Source of the DNA: Sphingobacteriaceae bacterium
GTDB lineage: Bacteria > Bacteroidota > Bacteroidia > Sphingobacteriales > Sphingobacteriaceae
Assembly (NCBI GenBank): GCA_014380615.1
Contig: JACMJM010000002.1
Location: 1-64,000, forward strand
Direction: 5' to 3'
Length of the DNA: 64,000 nucleotides
A model generated the notes under the pieces. It saw only the letters and a program-made list of their open reading frames with translations. It was not told where the DNA came from and did not search any database. Positions 26,988 through 36,451 of this stretch are shown here, one piece after another. Position 1 is the first letter of the stretch, and the number at the start of each line of letters is the position of its first letter. A program made the position numbers and the translations under genes.

Positions 26988-27872
26988 TTAACTAATGGCC
27001 GCACTTTTAGTTTCAACTGTTCGCTCAACTTTTTTCACTAATCCCTGCAAAACATTACCCGGGCCCACTTCAGTAAACGAGGTTGCCCCATCTTCGAGCA
27101 TCTTCTTTACTGTTTGTGTCCAGCGAACTGCTCCTGTTAATTGCGCGCTTAAATTATGTTTTATGCTGGCAGGATCGGTGTAGGGTTTTGCGTCAATATT
27201 TTGATATACAGGGCAAACAGGCGCTTTTATTTCCGCCTCATCTATCGCCGATTGTAGTTCGGCACGGGCAGCTTCCATTAGCGGCGAATGAAAGGCACCA
27301 CCAACATTTAATTTCAATGCGCGCTTTGCTCCTCTTTCCGTTAACAACACGCATGCTTTATCTACACCCTCAATGCTTCCTGATATAACCAGTTGGCCGG
27401 GGCAATTGTAATTCGCCGGAACCACAATCTCACTTACCATCTGACAAACCTCTTCAACCGTATAGTCATCAAGTCCGAGAATCGCAGCCATTGTCGAGGG
27501 CTGAATTTCGCAGGCTTTCTGCATCGCGTTAGCGCGTGCCGCTACTAATTTTAACCCGTCTTCGAAAGATAAAGCACCCGCAGATACCAGTGCTGAGAAT
27601 TCACCGAGGGAATGCCCGGCAACCATATCGGGTTTAAACTCTTTGCCAAGTGAATCGGCAAGAATAACCGAATGAAGGAAAATAGCGGGCTGAGTAACAT
27701 TCGTTTGTTTTAAATCTTCCTCTGTTCCGTTAAACATTACATCGGTAATTCTAAAACCCAGAATGTCATTTGCTTTTTCGAATAGTTCTTTTGCGCGGTC
27801 AGAGCTTTCATAAAGATCTTTACCCATGCCTAGAAATTGTGCTCCTTGTCCTGGAAAAATGTATGCGTTCAT
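26988..27872 (-). CDS. fabD: Malonyl-CoA:ACP transacylase
   Basis: A 294-residue acyltransferase that moves malonyl groups from CoA to acyl-carrier protein at the start of fatty-acid synthesis. The N-terminal FPGQGAQFLGMG, the nucleophile motif GHSLGE (S88), R113 and H195 (AFHSPLM) form the usual active site. Length is typical. Other fab genes are not adjacent. It lies between the kinase gene and a hairpin-repeat array. It is a cytosolic enzyme, and the call is secure. Confidence 0.96.
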   Translation of the reverse strand: MNAYIFPGQGAQFLGMGKDLYESSDRAKELFEKANDILGFRITDVMFNGTEEDLKQTNVTQPAIFLHSVILADSLGKEFKPDMVAGHSLGEFSALVSAGALSFEDGLKLVAARANAMQKACEIQPSTMAAILGLDDYTVEEVCQMVSEIVVPANYNCPGQLVISGSIEGVDKACVLLTERGAKRALKLNVGGAFHSPLMEAARAELQSAIDEAEIKAPVCPVYQNIDAKPYTDPASIKHNLSAQLTGAVRWTQTVKKMLEDGATSFTEVGPGNVLQGLVKKVERTVETKSAAIS

Positions 27873-27900
27873 AATATTATATTAGGGAGGCTCGAAGTTC

Positions 27901-28180
27901 CTCTACTTAGTGTCTTTGAGTATTTGTGGTAAACCATTCGCTTTATTATTGGCCACAAAGTCACAAAGGCACGAAGGTTTTACGCTCCTGCGTAGTGTCT
28001 TTGAGGCTTCGTGGCAAAAACCATGCGCCTTATCTATCGGCCACTAAGGCACGAAGGTTTACGCCCCTGCTTAGTGTCTTTGAGCCTTCGTGGCAAAAAA
28101 ACCATGCGCCTTATATTGGCCACTAGGACACAAAGGCCCTAAGTTTTCTTCTTAGTGCCTTCGTGGCAAAAACCATTGCC
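27901..28180. repeat. Tandem array of three related hairpin repeats
   Basis: Four right arms of the type TTAGTGTCTTTGAGCCTTCG begin near 27905, 27991, 28070 and 28151, spaced 79-86 bp. Three left arms of the type GGCCACTAAGGCACGAAGG begin near 27951, 28039 and 28118. Each left arm is complementary to the right arm that follows it, so three imperfect hairpins can form, separated by a CCATGCGCC-like spacer. The units diverge (GGCTTCG, GCCTTCG, TGCCTTCG). The sequence type is a widespread short intergenic repeat in Bacteroidota genomes. No genes are supported here; open frames inside the array are by-products of the repeats. Confidence 0.85.
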
Positions 28181-28185
28181 CCAGC

Positions 28186-28827
28186 CTAATCCAAACTAGC
28201 CGTTATCAACCGCAAAAACTCCGCCCTTGTTTTTTCATTTTGAAAGGCACCGGTAAAGGCAGAAGTGGTAGTAACTGAATTTTGCTTTTGGATACCGCGC
28301 ATAGACATGCAAAGATGTTTACATTCTATTACCACCGCAACCCCCATAGGCTGTAGTGTAGATTGCAGACAATCTCTGATTTCGTTTGTTAAACGTTCCT
28401 GAACCTGCAGACGCCTTGAATACGCATCAACAACACGCGGGATTTTGCTTAAGCCCACAATATGCCCGTTAGGAATATAGGCTACATGCGCCTTACCGAA
28501 GAACGGGAGCATATGATGTTCGCACATCGAGTATACTTCTATATCTTTTACAACAACCATTTGGCTGTATTCCTCCTTAAACATTGCGCTGCGCAAAATT
28601 TCTTCAGGCTTTAAATCATATCCGTGAGTTAAAAACTGTAAAGCCTTCGCTACACGCTCAGGGGTTTTTACAAGTCCTTCGCGGGATGGATCTTCACCTA
28701 AATCCGACAAAACATGCCCGTAATGGTCGGCAATCCGATCAATCTTTTCCTGATTATAACGGTCTATTTTCGAATACCCGTCTAGTTCGTTTCCTTTAGG
28801 AGTCTGGTGTATTTGGTCTTCTTCCAT
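28186..28827 (-). CDS. folE: GTP cyclohydrolase I
   Basis: A 213-residue enzyme that converts GTP to 7,8-dihydroneopterin triphosphate, the first step of folate/tetrahydropterin and, with QueD, of 7-deazaguanine synthesis. Zinc ligands are visible: C102 and H105 in [10 protein letters not shown] and C173 in [27 protein letters not shown] is the usual core. The first 25 or so residues are a poorly conserved extension. It follows queD after 9 bp in the same direction, so the pair is an operon. The call is secure. Confidence 0.96.
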   Translation of the reverse strand: MEEDQIHQTPKGNELDGYSKIDRYNQEKIDRIADHYGHVLSDLGEDPSREGLVKTPERVAKALQFLTHGYDLKPEEILRSAMFKEEYSQMVVVKDIEVYSMCEHHMLPFFGKAHVAYIPNGHIVGLSKIPRVVDAYSRRLQVQERLTNEIRDCLQSTLQPMGVAVVIECKHLCMSMRGIQKQNSVTTTSAFTGAFQNEKTRAEFLRLITASLD

Positions 28828-28836
28828 TTTTAAGAA

Positions 28837-29250
28837 TTACTCGCCAAAATATTCAACAAAATTATTCTCCGTTTCGCAAAGTTTTATTTTATGCAACTGT
28901 GCGCCCAGTGCTTCAACGTGTGGTTTTAACTGATTAAAAATTTCTATGGCAAGTACTTCCGTAGATGCCATCTTACCTTTCATAAAATCCACATCCAGAT
29001 TTACGTTCTTATGGTCGAGCTTATCTGTAACATAAGTTAAGATGATCTGTTTAAGAACCTTAAGATCTATAACAAATCCGGTTTGGAGGTTTATATTCCC
29101 TTTTACTGTTACATATAGTTCATAGTTGTGTCCATGCCAGTTAGGGTTCGAACATTTTCCGAAAACTTCCAGGTTTTCTTCACTGCTCCAATCCTCTCTA
29201 AATAACTTATGCGCAGCATTAAAACGTTCTCTGCGAGTAATATATATCAT
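28837..29250 (-). CDS. queD: 6-carboxytetrahydropterin synthase/PTPS family
   Basis: A 137-residue 6-pyruvoyl-tetrahydropterin synthase-fold enzyme. Zinc-binding histidines are H14 (FNAAHKL), H39 and H41 (WHGHNYE); the catalytic cysteine is C33 (GKCSNPNW). A later charge-relay region (KLDHKNVN and the C-terminal CETENNFVEY) is present. Adjacent folE makes its substrate, which favours the 7-deazaguanine (queuosine) role; a pterin role cannot be excluded. It has a good -7 promoter element 19 bp upstream. Confidence 0.9.
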   Translation of the reverse strand: MIYITRRERFNAAHKLFREDWSSEENLEVFGKCSNPNWHGHNYELYVTVKGNINLQTGFVIDLKVLKQIILTYVTDKLDHKNVNLDVDFMKGKMASTEVLAIEIFNQLKPHVEALGAQLHKIKLCETENNFVEYFGE

Positions 29251-29268
29251 TTTTTACGGTTAAGACAG

Positions 29269-29276
29269 CAAATATA
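29269..29276 (-). promoter_or_regulatory. -7 promoter element of the queD-folE operon
   Basis: On the minus strand TATATTTG lies 18 nt before the queD ATG. A TTG at 29301-29299 sits 22 nt upstream, slightly long for the usual -33/-7 spacing. Confidence 0.65.
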
Positions 29277-29394
29277 CTTAAACTGTACCCAAGCATGGCA
29301 ATTCAAATATCTGCATTTTGTAAATTGCGGCCCAAAGGTTGTCAAAGTTTTATCGCATTGGCCTGTTACAAATTTATCGTATCAAAAAATTTCA

Positions 29395-30033
29395 ATGAAA
29401 ATTCTTCTGGTATCAGCAACGCAATCAGAAATTGAGCCCGTATTATCACATTTCAATTTCCTTAATAGCGGAGAAGTAAACGGGCATACCATAACCGTAC
29501 TTGTAACCGGGGTCGGAATGACCGCTACTGCTTATGCCTTGGGGAAATTACTTGCGTCAGAACATTTCGATCTGGCACTAAACGCAGGAATAGCGGGGGC
29601 TTTCGACAAATCCATAAAAATTGCTGAAGTGCTTAACGTTTCTCAGGATTGTTTTGCGGAACTTGGAGCAGAAGACGGCCAGAATTTTCTTACTGTTGAT
29701 AGTCTTGGTTTAGGAAAATCGAGTATTAAACCTACGATTCCTTTTTTACACCCCTTGGTTTCCCAGCTCAAGCAGGTAAGGTCAATAACGGTAAATAAAG
29801 TTCACGGAAATGATGAAAGTATTGATGTAACAGCTTCCCGGCTTAACCCGCAAACGGAAAGCATGGAGGGGGCCGCTTTCTTTTATGCCTGCAACGAAGC
29901 AAAGCTATCTTGTTTGCAGTTAAGAGCTATCTCCAACTACGTCGAGCGACGAAATCGCGCTAGCTGGGAAATTCCCCTTGCAATAAAGAATTTAAACAAT
30001 ACTCTTATCCAACTAATAAGCCAGCTGCCATGA
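29395..30033 (+). CDS. mqnB: Futalosine hydrolase
   Basis: A 212-residue nucleoside phosphorylase-like enzyme that splits futalosine into dehypoxanthinylfutalosine and hypoxanthine in the futalosine route to menaquinone. The start is the ATG at 29395 (MKILLVSATQSEIEPV); the longer open frame upstream has no leader and overlaps queD. Supporting motifs are LNAGIAGAF and SMEGAAFFYAC near residues 157-167. It overlaps mqnD by 4 bp (ATGA), and the third gene, hldD, is also coupled. Menaquinone is the usual Bacteroidota respiratory quinone. Confidence 0.92.
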   Translation: MKILLVSATQSEIEPVLSHFNFLNSGEVNGHTITVLVTGVGMTATAYALGKLLASEHFDLALNAGIAGAFDKSIKIAEVLNVSQDCFAELGAEDGQNFLTVDSLGLGKSSIKPTIPFLHPLVSQLKQVRSITVNKVHGNDESIDVTASRLNPQTESMEGAAFFYACNEAKLSCLQLRAISNYVERRNRASWEIPLAIKNLNNTLIQLISQLP

Positions 30034-30896
30034 AACTTACTTTAGGATTTTCTCCCTGCCCTAACGATACGTTTATTTTTGATGCCCTGATTCATCAAAA
30101 GATCGACACAGAAGGCCTCCAATTTGAGATTTTTTTTGATGATGTGGAAACACTTAATCAGAAAGCTTTCCGCACCGAGTTAGACGTAACCAAGCTTAGT
30201 TTTCATGCTTTTGCCTATGTGGCCAACAACTATGCCTTGCTCGATGCCGGAAGCGCCCTGGGTTTTGGTGTGGGGCCGCTTTTAATTGCAAAAAGCGCAG
30301 CTTTGGATCTTGAAAATCAGCCCAAAAACCTTCGGGTAGGCATCCCTGGAAAATTCACCACGGCCAACTTCCTGTTAAGCCTTGCCTATCCAAATCTCAG
30401 TAATAAAATAGAGATGCGTTTCTCGGAGATCGAGGATAGCCTGATAAAAGAGGAGATAGATTTGGGTTTAATTATTCACGAAAATCGCTTTACGTATCAG
30501 CAAAAAGGACTGCATAGAATAATTGATCTGGGAGAATATTGGGAGAAGGAAACCGAATCTGCCATCCCTCTGGGAGGAATAGTGATTAAACGCGATCTCC
30601 CCGAAGAGGTAAAGCTAAAGGTAAACAGAGTACTACAGCGAAGCGTAGAATTCGCGTTTGCTAATCCAAAATCGGGCATTCAGTTTATCCGATCGCATGC
30701 CCAATCGATGGACGAAAAGGTAATGTATCAGCACATAGAACTTTACGTCAACAAATATTCCATAGATTTGGGGCAGGAAGGACGCAGGGCCATAGAACTG
30801 CTTTTTGAAAAAGCTCGTGGCCTGAATGTAATTCCTGAAATTAAGGAAGACTTATTTTTAAATCATTCGCCCTTTAAGGGTTTATTCAAATTATGA
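30030..30896 (+). CDS. mqnD: 1,4-dihydroxy-6-naphthoate synthase
   Basis: A 288-residue enzyme that converts cyclic dehypoxanthinylfutalosine to 1,4-dihydroxy-6-naphthoate in the futalosine pathway. The N-terminus LGFSPCPNDTFIFDALIH is diagnostic, and the protein has the periplasmic-binding-protein-like fold of MqnA/MqnD. Later segments GVGPLLIA and GIPGKFTTANFLL fit. It overlaps mqnB by 4 bp upstream and hldD by 4 bp downstream, so all three are translated as a coupled unit. mqnA, mqnC and mqnE are not in this window. Confidence 0.93.
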   Translation: MKLTLGFSPCPNDTFIFDALIHQKIDTEGLQFEIFFDDVETLNQKAFRTELDVTKLSFHAFAYVANNYALLDAGSALGFGVGPLLIAKSAALDLENQPKNLRVGIPGKFTTANFLLSLAYPNLSNKIEMRFSEIEDSLIKEEIDLGLIIHENRFTYQQKGLHRIIDLGEYWEKETESAIPLGGIVIKRDLPEEVKLKVNRVLQRSVEFAFANPKSGIQFIRSHAQSMDEKVMYQHIELYVNKYSIDLGQEGRRAIELLFEKARGLNVIPEIKEDLFLNHSPFKGLFKL

Positions 30897-31858
30897 TAAT
30901 TATTACAGGTGCCGCCGGTTTTATAGCAAGTTGTTTAGTTCAAAAACTTAATAGTGAAGGATATTACGACTTGGTTCTGGTTGATGATTTCTCGGATCCC
31001 GAACAGAATAAAAACTTTGAAGATAAACGGTTTTCGAATAAGATTGAGCGTGATGAATTCTCGCAGTGGCTTCGCGAAAATCATCTTCATGTGCAATTCG
31101 TTTTCCATCTGGGAGCCAGAACCGATACCACCGAGTTTGATTATGCGCTACTGAACCGACTGAATCTGGATTATACCAAAGAAATCTGGAACATTTGCGT
31201 GGAGTTTGGCCTGCCATTGGTTTATGCCTCATCGGCAGCTACCTATGGTTTGGGCGAGGAGGGTTATGAAGATGACGAATCAAAACTTGAACAATTAAAA
31301 CCTCTTAACCCTTACGGGGATTCGAAAAACGACTTCGACATATGGGCCTTAAAGCAAGAACGGAAGCCGTATTATTGGGCGGGTTTAAAGTTTTTTAATG
31401 TTTACGGCCCTAACGAATACCATAAAGGGCGCATGGCCTCTGTAATATTTCATACCTATAACCAGATTCAGAAATCGGGTGGGATGAAGCTGTTTCAATC
31501 GCATAACCCGGATTTTAAAGACGGGGAGCAAATGCGTGATTTTGTTTACGTAAAAGATGTTGTGGAGGTGATGTACTTCCTGATGCACCACCGAAAAGAC
31601 TCCGGAATTTATAACCTCGGCTCCGGAAAAGCCCGCACATTTCTTGATTTGGCAAAAAACACATTTAAAGCTTTAGGAAAAGAGCCAAATATTACTTTCA
31701 TCCCCACACCCGAAGATATTAGAGATAAGTATCAGTACTTTACCGAAGCTAAAATGGATAAATTGACAGCTATCGGGTATCACAAACCTTTTTCTACACT
31801 AGAGGAAGGGGTTGAGGATTATGTAAAGAATTATTTGAGTAAGGGGGAATATTATTAG
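30893..31858 (+). CDS. hldD: ADP-L-glycero-D-manno-heptose 6-epimerase
   Basis: A 321-residue extended short-chain dehydrogenase that epimerises the heptose nucleotide used for LPS inner core. The N-terminal IITGAAGFIAS binds NADP; ASSAATYG precedes the catalytic Y141 with K145 (YGDSK). KFFNVYGPNEYHKGRMAS and DFVYVKDVVEVMYFL are hallmarks of HldD/RfaD. It is translationally coupled to mqnD by an ATGA overlap. The biochemical link to menaquinone is not obvious; this order is probably one of shared expression. Confidence 0.9.
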   Translation: MIIITGAAGFIASCLVQKLNSEGYYDLVLVDDFSDPEQNKNFEDKRFSNKIERDEFSQWLRENHLHVQFVFHLGARTDTTEFDYALLNRLNLDYTKEIWNICVEFGLPLVYASSAATYGLGEEGYEDDESKLEQLKPLNPYGDSKNDFDIWALKQERKPYYWAGLKFFNVYGPNEYHKGRMASVIFHTYNQIQKSGGMKLFQSHNPDFKDGEQMRDFVYVKDVVEVMYFLMHHRKDSGIYNLGSGKARTFLDLAKNTFKALGKEPNITFIPTPEDIRDKYQYFTEAKMDKLTAIGYHKPFSTLEEGVEDYVKNYLSKGEYY

Positions 31859-32042
31859 GCGAAGTTGTAATTATGTCGTTTGCAAGTGAAGCAGTGGGCT
31901 TTCCCCGCCAAAACTTTGTAATTTTTGGCATTAGCCCAATCACAAACAGATTCCCATTAATGACCAGTACTATAAATAAGTCTGAAAATAAAAAGCGACT
32001 TCCCTGAAAATAGGTTTTCGCAGCCAATTAAAACTTTAAACC

Positions 32043-32076
32043 CAAAAAAAACCCGGCTTCTTTTGATAGCCGGGCT
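32043..32076 (-). terminator. Rho-independent terminator of glyA
   Basis: On the minus strand, AGCCCGGCT (32076-32068) pairs with AGCCGGGTT (32058-32050), followed by a T run to 32043. It lies 7 nt after the glyA stop codon. Confidence 0.85.
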
Positions 32077-32082
32077 TCATTT

Positions 32083-33354
32083 TTATTTATACAAGGGATG
32101 CTCTTCCATCATCTCATGAATCTTCTTGCGAACTTTCTTAATAACCAACTCATCTTCGGGATTTGAAAGTACAGAGTCGATATAATCCACAATCTTCTCC
32201 ATATGCTTTTCCTTCAAACCGCGGGTGGTGATAGCGGCGGTTCCGACCCTGATACCTGAAGTAACAAACGGCGATTTGTCATCAAAAGGCACCATATTTT
32301 TATTCACTGTAATATCCGCATTCCCAAGAGCGGCTTCAGCAGCTTTACCGGTAATGTTTTTATTTCTCAGGTCGATCAGCATCAAGTGATTGTCTGTTCC
32401 GCCGGAAATTAGCTGATAATCACGGGCAACCAAAGCATCAGCCATAGCTGCGGCATTCTTCTTCACTTGCAGAATGTACTTCATATAATCATCGCTCAAC
32501 GCTTCACCAAAGGCGATAGCTTTGGCTGCGATAATATGCTCTAACGGCCCGCCCTGCGTGCCTGGGAAAACCGCCATATCCAATACAGACGACATCATTC
32601 TGATCTCACCCTTCGGAGTTTTTAAGCCGAATGGATTTTCAAAATCCTTACCAAGCATAATCATACCGCCACGTGGCCCCCGAAGCGTTTTATGAGTGGT
32701 AGTTGTAACAATATGGCAATGCGGAAGCGGGTCGTCTAATAAACCTCTGGCTATTAAACCTGCCGGGTGCGAAATGTCAGCCAAAACCAATGCTCCGATT
32801 TGATCGGCCACCTGGCGGATAAATTTATAATCCCACTCTCTCGAATAAGCCGAGGCACCACAGATAATTAATTTTGGTTTCTCAGTTAACGCAACCTCTT
32901 CAAGTTTTTTGTAATCTATACGGCCGGTTTCTTTTTCTACACCGTAGAAAAACGGCTTGTATAATTTACCCGAAGCGTTTACCGGAGAACCGTGAGTAAG
33001 GTGTCCGCCATGGGCCAGGTCAAAGCCTAAAATTTTATCACCAGCCTTTAAAACACCAAGAAATACAGCCGCATTTGCCTGCGCGCCAGAGTGGGGCTGA
33101 ACGTTAGCCCATTCTGCGTTAAACAGTTCTTTAGCTCTTTCAATCGCAATGGTTTCGATCTCATCAACAACTTCGCAACCTCCATAATACCGCTTCCCTG
33201 GCAAGCCTTCAGCATACTTATTAGTAAGTGCGGAGCCAGCGGCTTCCATTACCTGTTTACTAACAAAATTTTCTGACGCTATCAGCTCAAGGCCGTTTTC
33301 CTGACGAGCCTGTTCTTCTTCGATAAGTTTAAAGATGAGTTTATCTTTTTTCAT
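32083..33354 (-). CDS. glyA: Serine hydroxymethyltransferase
   Basis: A 423-residue PLP enzyme that interconverts serine and glycine with tetrahydrofolate, supplying one-carbon units. The PLP lysine is K222 in [23 protein letters not shown] and [13 protein letters not shown] near the N-terminus and the C-terminal [13 protein letters not shown] are standard. It starts 16 bp after scpA in the same direction, so it is probably co-transcribed with scpA, and it ends at a clear terminator. The call is secure. Confidence 0.97.
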   Translation of the reverse strand: MKKDKLIFKLIEEEQARQENGLELIASENFVSKQVMEAAGSALTNKYAEGLPGKRYYGGCEVVDEIETIAIERAKELFNAEWANVQPHSGAQANAAVFLGVLKAGDKILGFDLAHGGHLTHGSPVNASGKLYKPFFYGVEKETGRIDYKKLEEVALTEKPKLIICGASAYSREWDYKFIRQVADQIGALVLADISHPAGLIARGLLDDPLPHCHIVTTTTHKTLRGPRGGMIMLGKDFENPFGLKTPKGEIRMMSSVLDMAVFPGTQGGPLEHIIAAKAIAFGEALSDDYMKYILQVKKNAAAMADALVARDYQLISGGTDNHLMLIDLRNKNITGKAAEAALGNADITVNKNMVPFDDKSPFVTSGIRVGTAAITTRGLKEKHMEKIVDYIDSVLSNPEDELVIKKVRKKIHEMMEEHPLYK

Positions 33355-33370
33355 TCTTACGTATTGTTGT

Positions 33371-34132
33371 TTATGATGACGACGCGGTTTTACCCGCGAC
33401 TGAAAAATTATTAAATCCTAATCCTATTTGTATGGAAATAAGTTGCTGTTGCAGCATTTCCAGAATGGCTAAAAAATTGTATACAAAATGAACTTTGTTA
33501 TCCGAGTTCTTCATCAACTTAGAAAAATCCATTTTTTGATTAAGTTCAATCAATTCCCCTATAACTTTCTTCTGCTGTTCGATAGTATAAGGATATTGAA
33601 TAACGGTGTGTTTAACATCCTGTTGTTTACTTTCGTAACGAGACATTGATTTCTCGTAAATCATCAATAGCCTGTATAACCCTACCGAACCAAGTTCCTC
33701 GCCCGATTCGGCCGAATTTTCGGCTATTCTTTGAAGATCTGTTGAGATATTTCCTCTTTTCTCCTGCTTAAAACGCTCTTCTTCCAAATGTCTGAAGGTT
33801 TCGGAAATAAGCTTAAATCTTTTGTATTCGATCAGCTTTTGAACAAGGTCTTTCTTTAAATCAATTTCATTTCCCTCTTCATCCAAATCCGGCATCGGCA
33901 AAAGCATTTTCGCCTTAATGCGCATTAATGTTGCGGCTATAAAGATAAACTCGCTGGCAAGTTCAATATTTAAGGCGTTCATCTGGTGGATGTAATCCAG
34001 AAAATCGTCTGTTATTTTCGCTATCTGAATATCGCGGATATCAAGCTCATCGCGCTCTATAAAAAACAAAAGTAAATCAAACGGCCCCGCAAATTGAGGC
34101 AGCCTTATTTCGAAAGTATCCTGCTGTATCAC
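33371..34132 (-). CDS. scpA: Segregation and condensation protein A
   Basis: A 253-residue kleisin of the SMC-ScpAB condensin-like complex, which compacts and separates chromosomes. The N-terminal block [20 protein letters not shown] is diagnostic, followed by [19 protein letters not shown]. The start is GTG at 34132 (MIQQDTF in frame), chosen because it gives the correct N-terminus. It is 16 bp upstream of glyA. scpB is not in the window. Confidence 0.93.
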   Translation of the reverse strand: MIQQDTFEIRLPQFAGPFDLLLFFIERDELDIRDIQIAKITDDFLDYIHQMNALNIELASEFIFIAATLMRIKAKMLLPMPDLDEEGNEIDLKKDLVQKLIEYKRFKLISETFRHLEEERFKQEKRGNISTDLQRIAENSAESGEELGSVGLYRLLMIYEKSMSRYESKQQDVKHTVIQYPYTIEQQKKVIGELIELNQKMDFSKLMKNSDNKVHFVYNFLAILEMLQQQLISIQIGLGFNNFSVAGKTASSS

Positions 34133-34249
34133 AATCGCCTCAAAAATAAAGATTTAATTTGGTATGGAAATAGTAAAGAAACGAAGAGAGCTATATTTTT
34201 TAAATAATATTGAGTTACTTTGTGGTTCAATTTTTTGAAGCCAACGTAA

Positions 34250-36178
34250 ATGGAAGTTAAGGCGGGAGAACTACTGGAGCAGATAAATTATCCCTCTGAT
34301 CTTAAAAAATTTTCAGAAAACGATCTTGAGCGCATCTGCCAGGAGTTACGTCAGTATATTATCGATGTGGTTTCTGTTAACGGCGGGCATTTTGCCGCCA
34401 GTTTAGGTGTGGTTGAGTTAACTGTCGCACTTCACTATATCCTTAATACTCCGTACGACCAATTAGTTTGGGATGTGGGCCACCAGGCTTACGGACATAA
34501 AATATTAACCGGCCGCCGCTCAGTTTTTCATACAAACAGAATCCATAACGGAATAAGTGGATTCCCTAAACGTTCGGAAAGCGAATACGATACATTTGGT
34601 GTAGGGCACTCCTCTACCTCTATTTCTGCCGCTTTAGGCATGGCGGTAGCCTCACAATACAAAGGTGAAAACGACCGCCAGCATGTTGCCGTAATTGGCG
34701 ATGGTTCTATGACAGCCGGAATGGCTTTTGAAGCCTTAAACCATGCGGGAATAGAAAACACCAATATCCTGGTAATTTTGAACGATAACTGCATGTCTAT
34801 CGATCCGAATGTTGGAGCCCTAAAAGAATACCTTACAGATATTACGATATCTAAACCATACAATAAATTCAGAGACGATATCTCGCACGTACTCGGCAAA
34901 CTTTCTGAACTGGGGCCCAACGCCCATCATATGGTTAAGATGATAGAGAAAAGCATTAAAGGTACTTTGCTAAAGCGAAGCAACTTCTTCGAAGCTTTAA
35001 AATTCAGGTACTTCGGCCCAATCGACGGGCACGACGTGAAGCACCTTGCCAAAGTCATAAAAGAGTTGCGGGGCATTCCCGGACCTAAGTTATTGCATTG
35101 TGTAACGGTGAAAGGCAAAGGATTTTCACTGGCCGAAAAAGATCAGACCAAATGGCACGCCCCCGGCCTTTTTGATAAGATAACCGGCGAAATAAAGAGA
35201 TCGGTATCCGATAAACCTCAGGCCCCGAAATATCAGGATGTTTTCGGACATACCCTTGTGGAGCTAGCGGAAGCTAACCCGAATATAATGGGAGTAACGC
35301 CGGCTATGCCCAGCGGAAGTTCCATGAATATTATGATGAAGGCTATGCCGAACCGGGCGTTTGATGTGGGTATAGCAGAACAACATGCGGTAACTTTTTC
35401 TGCCGGCCTTGCAACACAGGGAATGGTGCCTTTCTGTAACATTTATTCGAGCTTTATGCAGCGGGCCTACGATCAGGTAATCCATGATGTTGCCATCCAA
35501 AAGCTTAATGTAGTGTTCTGTTTAGACCGGGCCGGTTTGGCCGGAGCTGACGGAGCCACACATCACGGTGCTTACGACCTTGCCTTTATGCGCTGCATCC
35601 CGAATATGGTGGTATCGGCCCCTATGAACGAAGAAGAGCTTAGAAACCTGATGTTTACCGCTCAGCAGGAAAACATGGGACCGTTTTCTATTCGTTATCC
35701 CCGTGGAACCGGTGTGATGCCCGATTGGCGAAGGCCCTTAAAAGCTATCCCGGTAGGAAAAGGCAGAAAAATTTGTGATGGTGAAGAAGTCGCGATTCTT
35801 ACCATCGGAACTATCGGAAATGAAGCCGTTAAAGCTTGCCTGGAATTAAACGCTCAGGGAATTCATCCTGCCCACTATGATATAAGATTCATTAAACCTC
35901 TTGATGAAGCACTGCTTCATGAGGTTTTCACTTCATATAGCAAAGTTATTACGGTTGAAGACGGCTGTTTGCAGGGCGGGTTAGGAACCGCGGTTCTCGA
36001 ATTTATGGCCGACAATCAATATCAGGCAACTGTGGTTCGCCTTGGTATTCCGGATGAGGTTATTGAACATGGCGAACAGCCAGAACTTTGGGCCGAATGT
36101 GGTTACGACGCCGGAGCGATTATTAAAGCTGTGGAAAAAATGGCCGTTATAAGAACCACCAAGAGTTTGGCGAGCTAA
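34250..36178 (+). CDS. dxs: 1-deoxy-D-xylulose-5-phosphate synthase
   Basis: A 642-residue thiamine-diphosphate enzyme making the first intermediate of the non-mevalonate isoprenoid route from pyruvate and glyceraldehyde 3-phosphate. The GDGSMTAGMAFEALNHAG cofactor motif starts at residue 150, and the active-site E377 lies in VGIAEQHAV. The C-terminal transketolase domain is complete. The length is normal. It converges with a tiny minus-strand gene whose stop codon lies 1 bp beyond the dxs stop. Isoprenoid side chains for menaquinone would draw on this route. Confidence 0.97.
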   Translation: MEVKAGELLEQINYPSDLKKFSENDLERICQELRQYIIDVVSVNGGHFAASLGVVELTVALHYILNTPYDQLVWDVGHQAYGHKILTGRRSVFHTNRIHNGISGFPKRSESEYDTFGVGHSSTSISAALGMAVASQYKGENDRQHVAVIGDGSMTAGMAFEALNHAGIENTNILVILNDNCMSIDPNVGALKEYLTDITISKPYNKFRDDISHVLGKLSELGPNAHHMVKMIEKSIKGTLLKRSNFFEALKFRYFGPIDGHDVKHLAKVIKELRGIPGPKLLHCVTVKGKGFSLAEKDQTKWHAPGLFDKITGEIKRSVSDKPQAPKYQDVFGHTLVELAEANPNIMGVTPAMPSGSSMNIMMKAMPNRAFDVGIAEQHAVTFSAGLATQGMVPFCNIYSSFMQRAYDQVIHDVAIQKLNVVFCLDRAGLAGADGATHHGAYDLAFMRCIPNMVVSAPMNEEELRNLMFTAQQENMGPFSIRYPRGTGVMPDWRRPLKAIPVGKGRKICDGEEVAILTIGTIGNEAVKACLELNAQGIHPAHYDIRFIKPLDEALLHEVFTSYSKVITVEDGCLQGGLGTAVLEFMADNQYQATVVRLGIPDEVIEHGEQPELWAECGYDAGAIIKAVEKMAVIRTTKSLAS

Positions 36179-36179
36179 C

Positions 36180-36335
36180 TTATTTCTTAAGATTAGCGTC
36201 GGAGAAATCTACCCCGCATTTACCGCAGCCGGAGCTGCACCCTTTATCAGACTTCAGATTTCTGAAAATAAGCCTGCCTATATAGAAAAGGGCTATTAGA
36301 AAGATCAGGGCTACTAGTATTTCCTGTACCTGCAT
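36180..36335 (-). CDS. FeoB-associated Cys-rich membrane protein
   Basis: A 51-residue protein read from ATG at 36335 to TAA at 36180-36182. It has a single hydrophobic helix (about 5-24; ILVALIFLIALFYIGRLIF) and a cysteine cluster GCSSGCGKCG with C33, C37 and C40, then a short charged tail. This matches the FeoB-associated Cys-rich family, usually encoded beside the ferrous-iron transporter feoB, where a metal or Fe-S role is supposed. No feo genes are nearby, so the gene is an orphan here. It ends 1 bp beyond dxs. The identification rests on the pattern and size; function is inferred. Confidence 0.8.
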   Translation of the reverse strand: MQVQEILVALIFLIALFYIGRLIFRNLKSDKGCSSGCGKCGVDFSDANLKK

Positions 36336-36418
36336 ATCGCAAAGTTAAAATAATGTTATTCCCTGATTGTCATTAAATTTCAAGCTTTGTAAAAGCTCAA
36401 AATTCCGATTTAAAAACT

Positions 36419-36426
36419 TACCTTTG
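36419..36426 (+). promoter_or_regulatory. -7 promoter element of typA
   Basis: TACCTTTG matches TAnnTTTG, 25 nt before the typA ATG. No TTG at the expected -33 distance. Confidence 0.58.
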
Positions 36427-36451
36427 CAAAAAATTTTGAGAGGCATTTTTC

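Noticed and set aside
27926..28126. A 66-codon + strand frame in the fabD-folE gap
   Set aside because: It lies wholly within the hairpin repeat array, and its peptide reflects the repeated DNA rather than a protein family.
27901..28180. Possible CRISPR array
   Set aside because: The repeats are hairpin arms spaced about 80 bp with related spacers and no uniform 25-40 bp repeats or unique spacers; no cas genes are near.
31794..32027. Minus-strand frame of 77 codons overlapping the end of hldD
   Set aside because: It overlaps a secure gene, starts in non-coding sequence and has no recognisable motif.
36419..36426. Riboswitch or leader structure ahead of typA
   Set aside because: The distance from the promoter element to the start codon is only 25 nt, too short for a structured leader.
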